From positions 4,340,001 through 4,404,000 of the forward strand of contig OZ244626.1 of the NCBI GenBank assembly GCA_965218495.1: DNA of 64,000 bases. Reading direction: 5' to 3'. This stretch comes from G965218495 sp965218495. GTDB taxonomy: Bacteria > Bacteroidota > Rhodothermia > Rhodothermales > Bin80. Position 1 is the first letter of the stretch, and each line of letters starts with the position of its first letter. Positions 46,640 through 56,343 of the stretch are shown here, piece by piece. The notes beneath the pieces are model-generated. The model did no database searches, was not told the origin of the DNA, and saw only the letters and a list, made by a program, of their open reading frames with translations. Position numbers and translations under genes: made by a program.

Positions 46640-47124
46640 CGGCGGGGTCAGCAGCGCCTCCACTTCCGTTCGCGCGCAGAAGCGCATCCAAAACGGACAC
46701 TACATAGTGCACGTGCAGGCAGGGTAGGTCCTCTCCACACCAAACGGCCTCAAAAGCAGGGGATTCCACGCACTAATGGCCCCTGATGGAGAACCGCGAG
46801 GGGCCAGCGGCGCATTGACTGCCCGAACATCGCCCGCAATGGTCCTCCGTGTGGCTTGCAACGGGCTGGGGATCGCTCAACTCAGCCCCCCAATGGCCTT
46901 GATGAAATAAAATCGGATCATGAGTTTCTCAGAACGAGCTCCCATTGGCGGCAGCTTCAGGGAGACTGGCACCGTAGCAGGATAACGCACTGGGCAGCGG
47001 AAAACGGCCCGAAGCCGGGGGCGAATGCGGTGCGCCAACCGTACCTACTTACTAAAGCCCTAGCCACCTTCGGCACAGTGGCCTCCAAGGGCCGTTGCAG
47101 GGTATATAATGAATTAGTTGGGTG
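46640..47124. other. 485-bp stretch without a recognisable gene
   Basis: Lies between the IS1380-type gene at 45221 and the truncated IS1380 copy. Nothing recognised; it should contain the right end of the first element and the breakpoint of the second, at 47124/47125. Confidence 0.4.
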
Positions 47125-48107
47125 GCTATCACGCGCCGAGCACAGCTCCAGCTGTCCTTCGTCTGGTACTCGAAGCTGCGGAAGCGCCGCGAAGGCTGCC
47201 CGCTGGCCTCGCAGGTGGCCTGACTCTGCTCCATAGCCTCCTCAACGATGCGTTTCAGCCGCGCATTGCGAGCCATACCAAAGATATAGTGCAGGCCCTG
47301 TGCTTCGCACCATGCCATGATATCATCGCGGCAGAATCCTGCATCTGCACGAATCCAGATGGGCACCTGCGGCCACCGCGCACGGATACGCGCTACCACC
47401 GGCGCTAACTCCTCTATGGCACCCTTTGATGCGTCAATGTTGGAGGGGCGCAAACGAGAGGTCAACACATGCTTTCCGCTAACGATATACAGCGGTAAGT
47501 AACAATAGTGACCATAATATCCATGAAAGAAGCGCCCCTCCTGCTTGCCATGAACCGCGTCATCGGTAGCATCGAGATCCAACACGATATGCTCTGGCTC
47601 CTCGCCCGTTACATCCATGAACAAGTCCGCGAGCATGGCGTCGATCTTTTCAGGGTCCGCTACGATGCGCTTGTACCTATGCGATGCGGCCCCTCCTTTG
47701 GAGCCGAGCTCCAGTCGGTTCAGTGTGCTGGAACTCGCCAGCGGATGTCCCTGGTCGCGTTCCCGTACCCGGTGCGCACCTGTTACATCTTCGCAGCCCA
47801 CGCCCATGGCCAACACGGGATCGTCCCGCAGACGGTCATGGTCGTTCACGTCTTCGTAGCCCAAGCATATCGCGTAGACACGTTGCCTGAGCATCGCCTC
47901 CACGGTATGCTCGACCCTGTTGGGACTGCGGTGATCCGTGAAGCAGGCGGCAAAGCGGCCAATGACGTCGAACACCCGGTCGGCCTCCCGTAACAGCAGC
48001 GCACTTGCGTCCGAGGACATAGGGCCGCCGTCGAACTTTCCGACCACTTTACGCCGTCCCAAGTCCTCGAAACGAAGCTCTTCACTATGACAGTCTGTGT
48101 TGTTCAC
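47125..48107 (-). pseudogene. IS1380-family transposase, 3' end deleted
   Basis: Copy of the transposase at 40266-41717 that runs from its start to the segment DSWSCARRVIA and then breaks into foreign sequence at 47124, losing about the last 150 residues including the YCARGDMENR signature with the catalytic glutamate. The frame then runs on for 22 foreign codons to a stop at 47052. The rest is about 95 percent identical to the complete copy, with changes such as RLRPSNIDASKG against RLRPSNIDASAG. The element upstream end is intact to 48200. It cannot transpose itself but might be moved in trans. Confidence 0.88.
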
Positions 48108-48284
48108 GCGCAGTGCAATGGATGGTTATAACTGATTGCACATCATACACTTACGTGGCGCTATGGTTCCAATTGTCGATACCCTGGTGATTTATCCGGG
48201 TTAAGGGCGCAAGCCAGGCTGGATGCCTTTGTGCAACTAGGGGCAAGGCCCGCCCCGAGTTACAGCACATCGCTCTGCTGGAGC

Positions 48285-48441
48285 CGCTGGCCGGGCAGGG
48301 GGATCCCACTGCACAAGTTCATATGTGGGGGTGGCGAATCAGTGTGGGCGCGGCCCGCCGCAGGACTATGCTAAGGCAGAGGAGTGGTATCGTGAAGCTG
48401 CAGCGAGCGGCGACCCTGACGCCAAGCTTGAGACTGGTTAG
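48285..48441 (+). pseudogene. Sel1-like repeat protein, remnant
   Basis: Two degenerate Sel1-type repeats. One is GQGDPTAQVHMWG, the other, in a shifted frame, DYAKAEEWYREAAASGDPD followed by AKLETG and a TAG stop at 48439. The family consensus (AxxGDxxAQxxLG...DYxKAxxWYRKAAxQGD) is plain, but frames are broken and no full gene remains. The rest of the 48201-48550 gap shows nothing. Confidence 0.55.
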
Positions 48442-48550
48442 TTCTTTGGTCTAGGTGAATTCGAGTAGCCGGCGCTCCACCTGTATGCGGCCCTTTCTAG
48501 GCTGGTCTGCTACAGACTCCCTTGCGCCCCGTACCAGATGACCTTCCCGC

Positions 48551-50335
48551 TCAGGTGCCCGCCTTTCGGGTATCCCAGGTAGGCAGCCCTTCCAGCGAGC
48601 GAGCGAGCTCCCTAATAGCATCTTGAATGGCTTGTTGTGCGCGTGCCACCGCCTGGTCCAACGGTACGATCTCGACGCTCTTGGTGCGTCGCCGCCCGAA
48701 TTCAACGCCCCCCCGCTTGATGGACCGCTCCGAAATCGTCATCCGGAAAGGCATTCCGCGCAGGTCCGCATCGGCGAATTTAACACCGGGGCTTACGCTG
48801 CGATCATCGTAGACAACCTCTACGCCCGCGTCGAGAAGCGACTGGTAGAGCGCCTCGGCTTTGTCTTTAGTGGCGCCCTTTCGTGCCAGCGACACTAGGA
48901 CCACATGCCATGGAGCGATGGAAACCGGCAGGTCCAAGCCATAGTCATCACTGTGTTCCTGTGCGACGCAGGCCAGCATCCGGCCTACGCCAATCCCATA
49001 AGACCCCATGATGATGGGATGCTCATTGCCGTTAACGTCCGTGTACGTGGCGCCCAGTGATCCGCTATATCGTGTACCCAATTGAAAGATGTTGCCAACC
49101 TCAACGCCGCGCGTTATACTGATTGGCGCGCCGGCGATGGGATCGGGCGCGCCTTCATAGGCGGCTGCGATAGGGGCCACGATGTCGCCATCAAAGTCCC
49201 GTCCGTAGTTGGCACCGGTGTAATGGTAGTCCGCTTCGTTTGCGCCTACGACCAGGTTGGTGGAAGCGGCCACGAGGTCATCGGTCACAATAACCGCCTT
49301 GGATCGGTCGAGGGCTCGCGGGGACGCGTAGCCCGGGACGGCGCCCACGTCAGCGATCTCCTCCGGCTCTGCCGGGCGCAGCCCGCGGGCGCCTGCACTA
49401 TGGCGGAGCTTCACTTCACTGATATCCATGTCGCCACGGACAAGTCCCACCACAAGTTTTTCGGATTCATTGGGGCCGAAGTCACCCACGAAGAACACCA
49501 TCTTGCCGGTCTGGCGCTTAGAAATGCCTAGGAATGCTGCCAACTCTTCAATTGTAGCCGTGCCCGGCGTGTGGACCTTTTCAAGCGGTTGCGGCGGTCC
49601 GTTGTCGCCGGGATCCTTGCGGAACTCGGCAATCTCCAGGTTGGAGGCGTAGCCTGTCTTTTCGCAGATTGCCAGCGCATCCTCTCCAATTGGGCTCACG
49701 TACATAAACTCGTGTGCCATCTTGCCGCCCATCATGCCAGGATCGCTCTGCACGGCCACCAACGGCAAACCGCAGCGCGCGCCGATACGATAATAGGCGT
49801 CGAAATGCCGCTCGTATTGGGTTTGCAGGCCGGCATAGTCAAGGTCTAGCGTGTACGAGTCCTTCATGACAAACTCTCGCACGCGTATCAGTCCCCCCCG
49901 CGCACGCGGCTCATCACGGAATTTCGTCTGCATGTGGTAGACCATCTGCGGGAGTTGCCGGTACGAGCGGATTTCGGTTTTGCAGAGGCTGGCAACTACT
50001 TCCTCATGAGTCATCGCCAGGACCAGATCTCTCCCACGCCGGTCTTTGAAGCGAGCCATGGGGTCGCCAATCTCATACCAGCGCCCGCTTTCCTGCCAGA
50101 GCTCCGCAGGGTGCACTACGGGCATGCACATCTCCTGCCCGCCGATGGCATCCATCTCCTCACGGAGGATTTGTTCAATCTTGCGCATTGAGCGCCATGC
50201 AGCGGGGAGGTACGAAAACAGCCCGGCCGCCAATTGGCGGATGTAGCCCGCTCGCAGAAGCATCTCGTACGAGGTCGTATCCGCCTCGGTTGGTATTTCA
50301 CGCAGCGTCTGGCCGAAAAAAGATGATAAGCGCAC
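48551..50335 (-). CDS. proS: Prolyl-tRNA synthetase, bacterial type
   Basis: 594-residue class II aminoacyl-tRNA synthetase that charges tRNA(Pro). I chose the GTG at 50335, which begins at the conserved RLSSFFGQTLREIPTEADT; the frame runs open 29 codons further, but these are not family sequence. Motif 2-type sequence: FRDEPRARGGLIRVREFVMK. Motif 3: GSYGIGVGRMLACVAQEH. The INS editing domain, which removes mischarged alanine, is present from about residue 215 to 390 (TIEELAAFLGISKRQTGKM, then LVVGLVRGDMDISEVKL). The anticodon-binding domain closes the protein. The presence of the editing domain identifies the bacterial-type enzyme. Divergent from feoA. Confidence 0.97.
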   Translation of the reverse strand: MRLSSFFGQTLREIPTEADTTSYEMLLRAGYIRQLAAGLFSYLPAAWRSMRKIEQILREEMDAIGGQEMCMPVVHPAELWQESGRWYEIGDPMARFKDRRGRDLVLAMTHEEVVASLCKTEIRSYRQLPQMVYHMQTKFRDEPRARGGLIRVREFVMKDSYTLDLDYAGLQTQYERHFDAYYRIGARCGLPLVAVQSDPGMMGGKMAHEFMYVSPIGEDALAICEKTGYASNLEIAEFRKDPGDNGPPQPLEKVHTPGTATIEELAAFLGISKRQTGKMVFFVGDFGPNESEKLVVGLVRGDMDISEVKLRHSAGARGLRPAEPEEIADVGAVPGYASPRALDRSKAVIVTDDLVAASTNLVVGANEADYHYTGANYGRDFDGDIVAPIAAAYEGAPDPIAGAPISITRGVEVGNIFQLGTRYSGSLGATYTDVNGNEHPIIMGSYGIGVGRMLACVAQEHSDDYGLDLPVSIAPWHVVLVSLARKGATKDKAEALYQSLLDAGVEVVYDDRSVSPGVKFADADLRGMPFRMTISERSIKRGGVEFGRRRTKSVEIVPLDQAVARAQQAIQDAIRELARSLEGLPTWDTRKAGT

Positions 50336-50486
50336 AATTGGTCCGACTGGGTGGAGGAGCGAAGTTAGCCGCAGCGGGCACCGATACGGGCACATCCCGG
50401 GCGCAATTCCACGGCAATTCATACCGGCAGTGCCTTTTTATGTCGCCGCGCGGCAAATTGCCCCGCGAAAGCACTATTTTTATTCA

Positions 50487-50498
50487 ATCTAAATAGAT
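50487..50498. promoter_or_regulatory. Palindrome upstream of feoA, possible operator
   Basis: ATCTA-AA-TAGAT, a 12-base inverted repeat in the very AT-rich 50460-50508 stretch, 13 bases before the feoA start. Iron-dependent repressors often bind AT-rich palindromes here, but this one is short and matches no consensus I can confirm. Confidence 0.3.
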
Positions 50499-50511
50499 AT
50501 AATTAGCCGCG

Positions 50512-50760
50512 ATGGACACGCGCTGCCGATACTGCAACCCGGACCTTGCCCTGTCAGCCTGCAGGGACGGGGAGTGCTTTCTGGTCCAAGCCGTTCAGGG
50601 GGAGGCAGCGGGTCGACTTCGCGACGTCGGCGTCCGCGAAGGGGTGCTGGTAAATATGCTCAGAAACAAGGGCGACGTGATTGTTCGTGTCGCCGGGGCC
50701 CGTGTCTGCTTGCGCGAGGAGATGGCGCGTAGAATTCTCGGCACGTCTATCGCGGAATGA
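50512..50760 (+). CDS. feoA: FeoA-domain protein with Cys-rich N-terminus
   Basis: 82-residue SH3-like FeoA protein of the ferrous iron uptake system, thought to associate with the cytoplasmic part of FeoB. The FeoA core is GEAAGRLRDVGVREGVLVNM and GDVIVRVAGARVCLREEMAR. Unlike usual FeoA proteins it begins with a cysteine cluster (CRYCNPDLALSACRDGEC), with spacing CxxC, then eight residues, C, four residues, C, which could bind a metal. Stop overlaps the second feoA start by 4 bases. Confidence 0.85.
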   Translation: MDTRCRYCNPDLALSACRDGECFLVQAVQGEAAGRLRDVGVREGVLVNMLRNKGDVIVRVAGARVCLREEMARRILGTSIAE

Positions 50761-50984
50761 CGCTGAACGATCTCAAGCCGGGAGAGCGCGGGACGATCAC
50801 CGGCATAGTGGAGGGGAATACACCGTCACGCCTGTTGGAGATGGGCCTTTTGCCGGGGACGATGGTCGAAGTGCTGCGTCTGGCTCCATTGGGGGATCCC
50901 TTAGACCTCAGGGTCCGTGGCTACCGCCTCTCCATTCGAAGAGCCGAAGCTGCACTGATAACCATTGAACAGTCCAGGTCGTAG
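50757..50984 (+). CDS. feoA: FeoA-domain protein, second copy
   Basis: 75-residue canonical FeoA: LNDLKPGERGTITGIVEG, then SRLLEMGLLPGTMVEVLRLA and DPLDLRVRGYRLSIRRAEA. It overlaps the upstream feoA by 4 bases and precedes feoB by 3 bases, so the three form one transcript. Tandem FeoA proteins before FeoB are known in several lineages, where one may be a regulatory and the other a structural partner; which does what here cannot be told. Confidence 0.9.
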   Translation: MTLNDLKPGERGTITGIVEGNTPSRLLEMGLLPGTMVEVLRLAPLGDPLDLRVRGYRLSIRRAEAALITIEQSRS

Positions 50985-50987
50985 CTC

Positions 50988-53144
50988 GTGGCGCAGCCCA
51001 CCACGAATCGGACACATTCGCCGCGCCGAGTGGCGCTCGCTGGTAACCCGAACGTAGGGAAGACTACCGTCTTCAACCTGCTGACAGGCCTCAAGCAGCG
51101 CATAGCGAATTATCCGGGCGTCACAGTTGAGCGCAAAAGCGGACAGCTCGTGGATGCGCCGCACGTGGAAGTAATCGACCTGCCGGGCACGTATAGCTTG
51201 GCGCCGAAGTCGGTTGATGAGCAGATCGCCTTTGACATGCTTGTCGGCAGGCTGGAGCGTGCGCCCGATGTTGTAGTGTGCATCGTGGACGCGTCCAACC
51301 TTGAGCGCAACCTTTTTCTGGTGACTCAAGTGGCTGACTTGGGACTGCCGGTTGTGGTTGCACTCAACATGGTTGATGCGGCAGCGCAAGCGGGCAAGAC
51401 CATTGACGTGGAGTCGCTAAGTACAGCGCTGGGCGTTCCGGTGGTTCCGATGGTGGCGCGGCGCGGCGAAGGGCTGCAGGAGCTCAGAGCGCACATCATG
51501 AACCCACCCGGTGTGCCTGAAGCATGGCGTTGGCCGCTGATGCCGGTAGTGGAGGCTGCTTTGCCGGCGCTCTCAGCGGCGCTGGAAGAGGAGGCAGGCA
51601 CACTAACGGAATCGCACCGGCGAATGGAGTCGCTACGTGCACTCTGCGAGGACGCGGCACTTGAGCGGTGGAGCGACAGTGCCCCGAATTTTGTTGTGGC
51701 TGTCAGGGAGGCGAGGCGCTTCTTACAAGGTCGCAGCGTGGCGTTCCGGCATGCTGAGGTGGCCGGGCGCTACCAATGGATTGGGCCAATTGTGCATCAG
51801 GTAACGCGTGTGGAGCGTGCAGCGGGCGCAGCGTCTTTGACCGACAGAGTCGACGGGGTTCTGACGCACCGCGTGTTCGGTCCCGTCATCTTTGTGGCAC
51901 TATTGGGGCTGATGTTCCAGGCAGTGTTTTCCTGGGCGGTTCCTGCGATGGACCTTATTGAGGCGGGCATCGGCGGGTTGGGCGGGCTCGTGCGCACGCA
52001 GCTGCCGGCCGGATGGGCGACGGATCTTGCAGTTGATGGCGTGATCGCGGGTGTCGGTAACGTCGTCGTATTCCTGCCCCAGATTCTGCTGCTTTTTTTC
52101 TTCTTGGGCTTGATGGAGGACACCGGCTACATGGCTCGTACCGCCTTCATCATGGACAAGGTAATGAAACGCGTGGGGCTGAGCGGCGGGTCGGTGCTGC
52201 CCTTGCTCAGCTCATTCGCGTGTGCCATTCCTGGGATCATGGCTGCGCGCACGCTCGACAATGAGCGTGATCGGCTTTTAACTATCATGGTGGCACCGCT
52301 CATGAGCTGCTCTGCAAGGCTGCCGGTCTACACTCTGTTTATTGCAGCATTCATTCCGGCCGGTCAGCTCTTTGGCTTTGTGGGCTACCAGGGGCTGGCG
52401 ATGTTTTCGATGTACCTGATGGGAACGGTGATGGCCCTAGTAGCGGCCTGGGTACTCAAACGATTCGTGTTCAAGGGGTCCCAAGGCTACTTCGTGATGG
52501 AGCTTCCACCGTATCGACGGCCCCGGATGCGCCAGGTGCTGCGGCGCATGGTACAGCGATCGCAGGTGTTTGCAGTACGCGCCGGCAAAATCATCTTTGC
52601 CTGCAGCGTAGTGCTGTGGTTTTTGGCGAGCTTTCCGAAGGCACAAACTTCGGACGAGCGCGCGCCCCAGTTTGCAGAAGGGGTGGTCGCCGATTCGGCC
52701 AATGCGGCACAAGCCATGAGGATACGCGGCAGCTTCATCGGTATGATGGGGCGGGCTCTGGAGCCAGTTATGGCGCCGCTTGGCTTTGACTGGAAGATAA
52801 GCGCCGGCCTCGTCACCGCCTTTGCGGCGCGGGAGGTGATCATTAGCACGTTTGGCATTATCTACAGCGTCGGTGAGGAATCGGATAAGGCGAGCCCTGC
52901 CCTGCGTGATCAGCTCAAAGCAGATACGTATCCGGACGGGCGGCCGGTATTCACGCCCCTGGTGGCCGTCAGCCTACTCGTGTTTTTTGTATTCGCGCTC
53001 CAATGCATGAGTACGTTGGCGATCGCGCGCCGCGAAACAGGCACTTGGCTCTGGCCAGCGGTGATGTGGTGCTACATGACCGGGCTGGCCTACCTGGCCT
53101 CCCTTTTGGTGTACCAAGGCGGGCGGCTGCTGGGTTTCTCGTAG
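50988..53144 (+). CDS. feoB: Ferrous iron transporter FeoB
   Basis: 718-residue inner-membrane Fe(II) transporter with a cytoplasmic GTPase. G1: ALAGNPNVGKTTVFNLLTG; G2: PGVTVERKSG; G3: VIDLPGTYSL; G4: ALNMVDAA. After a helical spacer (guanine-dissociation-inhibitor-like region) the membrane part starts near residue 295 (VFGPVIFVALLGLMFQAVFS) and holds the two Gate regions, with the conserved CAIPGIMAARTL and MSCSARLPVYTLFIAAF; the cysteines there are the usual ones. It begins with GTG, three bases after the second feoA. Length and motifs are normal. The cell lives at least partly where Fe(II) is present. Confidence 0.97.
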   Translation: MAQPTTNRTHSPRRVALAGNPNVGKTTVFNLLTGLKQRIANYPGVTVERKSGQLVDAPHVEVIDLPGTYSLAPKSVDEQIAFDMLVGRLERAPDVVVCIVDASNLERNLFLVTQVADLGLPVVVALNMVDAAAQAGKTIDVESLSTALGVPVVPMVARRGEGLQELRAHIMNPPGVPEAWRWPLMPVVEAALPALSAALEEEAGTLTESHRRMESLRALCEDAALERWSDSAPNFVVAVREARRFLQGRSVAFRHAEVAGRYQWIGPIVHQVTRVERAAGAASLTDRVDGVLTHRVFGPVIFVALLGLMFQAVFSWAVPAMDLIEAGIGGLGGLVRTQLPAGWATDLAVDGVIAGVGNVVVFLPQILLLFFFLGLMEDTGYMARTAFIMDKVMKRVGLSGGSVLPLLSSFACAIPGIMAARTLDNERDRLLTIMVAPLMSCSARLPVYTLFIAAFIPAGQLFGFVGYQGLAMFSMYLMGTVMALVAAWVLKRFVFKGSQGYFVMELPPYRRPRMRQVLRRMVQRSQVFAVRAGKIIFACSVVLWFLASFPKAQTSDERAPQFAEGVVADSANAAQAMRIRGSFIGMMGRALEPVMAPLGFDWKISAGLVTAFAAREVIISTFGIIYSVGEESDKASPALRDQLKADTYPDGRPVFTPLVAVSLLVFFVFALQCMSTLAIARRETGTWLWPAVMWCYMTGLAYLASLLVYQGGRLLGFS

Positions 53145-53375
53145 CGTAGAGCCCATGTAACGGTCCACCGTGACGCAAGAAATAGGCAAGTCGCCAGTTG
53201 AGTAAAGGACGGCATAACGGCAGCTGAAGGCTACTCATTCGCAGAGCGAATTGGTTCGGCTACAGGCAATTATGAGATCTCCCCCGGAACGCTCTTCAGG
53301 ATGCCTTCACGTTGCCAGTCGTAATTGTCTGGGTCAATGGCTTCCAGACGTTCGTAAGTCAGGGTCCTGAATTCC

Positions 53376-54487
53376 TTAGTCCAGCCCGTGGGTCAGGTCG
53401 GCGGCTTCGTAGTCATTGAATAAGCCGGTATACTTTCGCCCGAATTCTGCGAGGGGTCTGGACAGGCGCTTGCGCACAAGCGCCTGCAAGTGCGCCATTT
53501 CGCTTTCGCCTATCCGGTTCTTCCGCAGACGCAGCCTGCATCCCCTCAAAGCACTTGTCCAGATTACGTCATTCTCAGCGCATGAGATAGCTGGTGCTGC
53601 CAAGATGGGGCCAGAAACCTGTAAGGCGTCAATTGGTCCCCACACGTAGCCGGTGGCTTGCAGCAGCACCGGGATGGTCTCCTCGTCCTTGGGTGCGATC
53701 ACCGCGGTCGTGTAGTCCCCGGCCCAGCCGTCTAGAGTGCTGCGTGCACAGGCTGCATCATGAGGCTTGCCAACCGCCCATGCGCCGTACTGGTCAGTGT
53801 CATAAGCCTGCTCACAAACCGAACAGAAGCGTCCTCTACGAATCCGGGCGCGAGCCGTCGTGGACTAAGCCCCGCATCTTTGTACTTCAGCTGGACAGTA
53901 TCGAATGCGTTCGGGATCTGGCGGATATTGCGACTTTGGAAGTACGTTGTAGCCGCGCGGGCTTGGACAACGCCTTGGCCGGCTCCAGTGCCAAGACAGG
54001 AATAGTCAGCAACCGGCAGAGCGTCTGCGCCCAGATGGAACTCTTCATTGGGTTGGTCTTGTTCATCATCCGGCCAGATGAATGTGTGTTCCGCAGCCGC
54101 TGCATTTTGGCAAAACTCGGCCTGCGCGCTTCGTCCAAGTACTGGTATCGACCGTGAACCTACCGGCCATTATTGCCCGTTGTAGAATCCGGTGAAGTTT
54201 ATGGCAGTGCCATATTTGTGCCGGCTATTTGGCACTTCCTTAGCCCTGCAACCACCTGTTGGACAGCGCCAGGTAGCGTTGATGGTACCCATCCCCTCGG
54301 GCATGATGGCGCGTAACGTACAGCAAGCCCCATCGCTGCTCCCGATGCTGCAACGCGCATCCACCCCGGCGGTAGTCGTGGGTGGCGCTTCGCTTGGTTC
54401 GCGGCAGGAATTGCACGGTTCAACAGCTCGTAAACATGCCGCTTTTATCAGCTGGATGGCCGACAGGTTAGCATCGAACGCCTTTTA
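53376..54487 (-). pseudogene. Long decayed gene of unknown family, leftward
   Basis: Read leftwards, a frame from about 54487 gives fluent protein (IQLIKAACLRAVEPCNSCRE, then WRCPTGGCRAKEVPNSRHKY) to a single TAA near 54178. The same frame resumes (SIPVLGRSAQAEFCQNAAAA, then NEEFHLGADALPVADYSCLG, then FQSRNIRQIPNAFDTVQLKY) to about 53830. After a frameshift comes CSVCEQAYDTDQYGAWAVGK, then DYTTAVIAPKDEETIPVLLQ, ending at the TAG/TAA of YEAADLTHGLD near 53376. One nonsense change and one shift therefore break a gene of about 350 codons. Several Cys pairs suggest metal or disulfide sites. No start was identified and the family is unknown to me. Confidence 0.5.
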
Positions 54488-54542
54488 AGAAAGGGATGTG
54501 ATTCGTTCGTAATATCCTCTAGGAGGCGGCTCGCGCTGTTCG

Positions 54543-54616
54543 TGGGCCCAGAGGGACTTGAACCCCCGACCGACGGATTATGAGTCCGCTGCTCTAACCG
54601 ACTGAGCTATGGGCCC
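54543..54616 (-). tRNA. tRNA with CAU anticodon (Met elongator or Ile2)
   Basis: 74-base cloverleaf on the minus strand. The acceptor stem is GGGCCCA paired with TGGGCCC, the D-arm is AGCTCAGTCGGTTAGAGCA, the anticodon loop sequence is GACTCATAATC and the T-arm is GGGGTTCAAGTCCCTC. Discriminator A; CCA is not encoded. The anticodon CAT is shared by elongator tRNA-Met and by tRNA-Ile whose C34 is changed to lysidine. The stem base pairs resemble known Ile2 genes, but this cannot be settled by eye. Confidence 0.95.
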
Positions 54617-54694
54617 GGTACAGCGCGGTAAACGCCCTCAGCCGAAGGCGGGTCCAATTCCAAATGCTGCCCCACCAATCTTAATTCAGGAGCT

Positions 54695-55507
54695 ATGAAA
54701 TACGCAGTGCTAGTGATTGTGTGTGCTCTGGCGATAGCAGCGTGCGTTGAGAAAGAGGAGGAGATCACCACCGCTGGCGCCTTCTCGTGGCCGCAGGGCA
54801 CGATCATCGATCTTACATACAGCTTTGACGAGACCACCATCTATTGGCCAACGGCTGACGGCTTCGTCCTAACCGAAGGGACCAAAGGTTGGCAGGAAGC
54901 CGGGTACTACTATGAGGCCAATGCCTTTCAGGCTGCAGAACATGGCGGTACGCATCTTGATGCGCCCATACACTTCTCGGAAGGACAGTGGAGCACGGAC
55001 GAAATCCCACTTGAACGCCTTATGGGCCCCGCAGTAGTGGTCGATGTCTCCGAAAGTGCGCTGGCGGATCGGGACTATCTCGTTACCGTGCAGGACTTTA
55101 TGGACTGGGAGGCCCAGCATGGACCACTGCCAGAAAAGGTGATCGTGCTCCTGAAGACAGGCTATGGTCAATTCTGGCCGGATCGTACCCAGTACATGGG
55201 GACTGATCGGCGCGGCCCGAAAGCCATTGCGGAGCTGCATTTTCCGGGGTTGAACCCCGCGGCGGCTCACTGGCTGGTAGCTGAGCGCTCCATTAGTGCG
55301 ATTGGCATCGATACTCCCAGCATAGACTATGGCCAGTCCACGTCGTTTGAAGCCCATCAAACACTATTTGCAGGCAACATACCCGTATTCGAGAATGTAG
55401 CCAACCTCGATAGCCTCTCGGCCGAGGGTTTCGTGGTCATCGCACTGCCCATGAAAATCAAGGGCGGCAGCGGTGGTCCATTGCGCGTGGTTGCACTAGT
55501 GAATTGA
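54695..55507 (+). CDS. Cyclase / kynurenine-formamidase-like lipoprotein
   Basis: 270-residue metal-dependent hydrolase of the cyclase family (PF04199). Signature HGGTHLDAPIHF (residues about 88-99) holds the metal-binding histidines and aspartate. The opening strand IIDLTYSFDETTIYWP, followed later by GIDTPSIDYGQSTSFEAHQT, is also family-typical. A lipobox at IVCALAIAAC puts it on a membrane, unlike most cytoplasmic kynurenine formamidases. The substrate is probably an amide or lactone, not necessarily N-formylkynurenine. It stands alone between the tRNA gene and a gap. Confidence 0.88.
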   Translation: MKYAVLVIVCALAIAACVEKEEEITTAGAFSWPQGTIIDLTYSFDETTIYWPTADGFVLTEGTKGWQEAGYYYEANAFQAAEHGGTHLDAPIHFSEGQWSTDEIPLERLMGPAVVVDVSESALADRDYLVTVQDFMDWEAQHGPLPEKVIVLLKTGYGQFWPDRTQYMGTDRRGPKAIAELHFPGLNPAAAHWLVAERSISAIGIDTPSIDYGQSTSFEAHQTLFAGNIPVFENVANLDSLSAEGFVVIALPMKIKGGSGGPLRVVALVN

Positions 55508-56343
55508 TGCAAGGAACTGGACCCCTGTACAGCGTACGACCTCCTGGGGATGGGTGCTGGCACAGGCGTTCCGGTCAGAGGCTACCAGTTCGTGATCAGC
55601 ACTTAGAGCAACAGGCTTCCTGTTGGCCTCCTTGGCGCCCACATGCTACTAATGCGGCTGCAGTGCATAGAGCCAGTTCATTCCCCGAACTATGGAGTTG
55701 GATCTGTGCTGCTTGCTGCGCCCCACTGACATCGTGAAGTGCGCTTCGGATATGGTGACCACTGAATAGACCGAGCTCCTGCTCCTCGGCCCAGTAGCCG
55801 TAGGTATTCGAATTACCTTCTAGCTGACGGTGCATCGCAACTTTAGAAGCCGACTAGTCCAGCCTCGCCGAGATTTTCCAAGGCTCGCAGGAGCACAGTC
55901 TGAGAGGCGGCTATTCACCTGAAGCGGCCTACCTGTTTTACAGTCTACGCCAGGTAAGCTGGGCGGATTGCTGCGCTTGGTGGCCGAACGGCAGAATGCA
56001 TGCGTTCCACCGATTCACGCGTATCAGGCCATTTATGAAGAACCAGCTGAGGAATTGTAGATCCGGTGGTAGGAACTGGATGTCTTTCCAGCCATCCCGT
56101 CCATGACAACCGACCCAAAAAGGCCTAGTGGAATGCCTGCCACACACTCAGGCCATTCAGGAATACGCTTGCATGTTGTGTCGTGAACAGCGCTGCTGGG
56201 CTGAAGCAATTTACTCTGCGTCCTAGGTTGCGGTGCAAAAACGGTCGCATACAGGGGCATGGCGTGCTATTTCTACGGTTCGGGATCCGGTGACCTTGTG
56301 AGAATGTTCCAAAGACTCAACGAATTTGAACGGGAGTGCTTCC
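55508..56343. other. 836-bp stretch without a recognisable gene
   Basis: No gene recognised in any frame; likely old decayed sequence. The promoter of the Lrp-type regulator should lie at its right edge, but I could not place it. Confidence 0.45.

Noticed and set aside
46856..47236. 126-residue rightward frame bridging the gap and the truncated IS1380 copy
   Set aside because: It spans the breakpoint between unrelated sequence and antisense transposase DNA and so is a chance frame.
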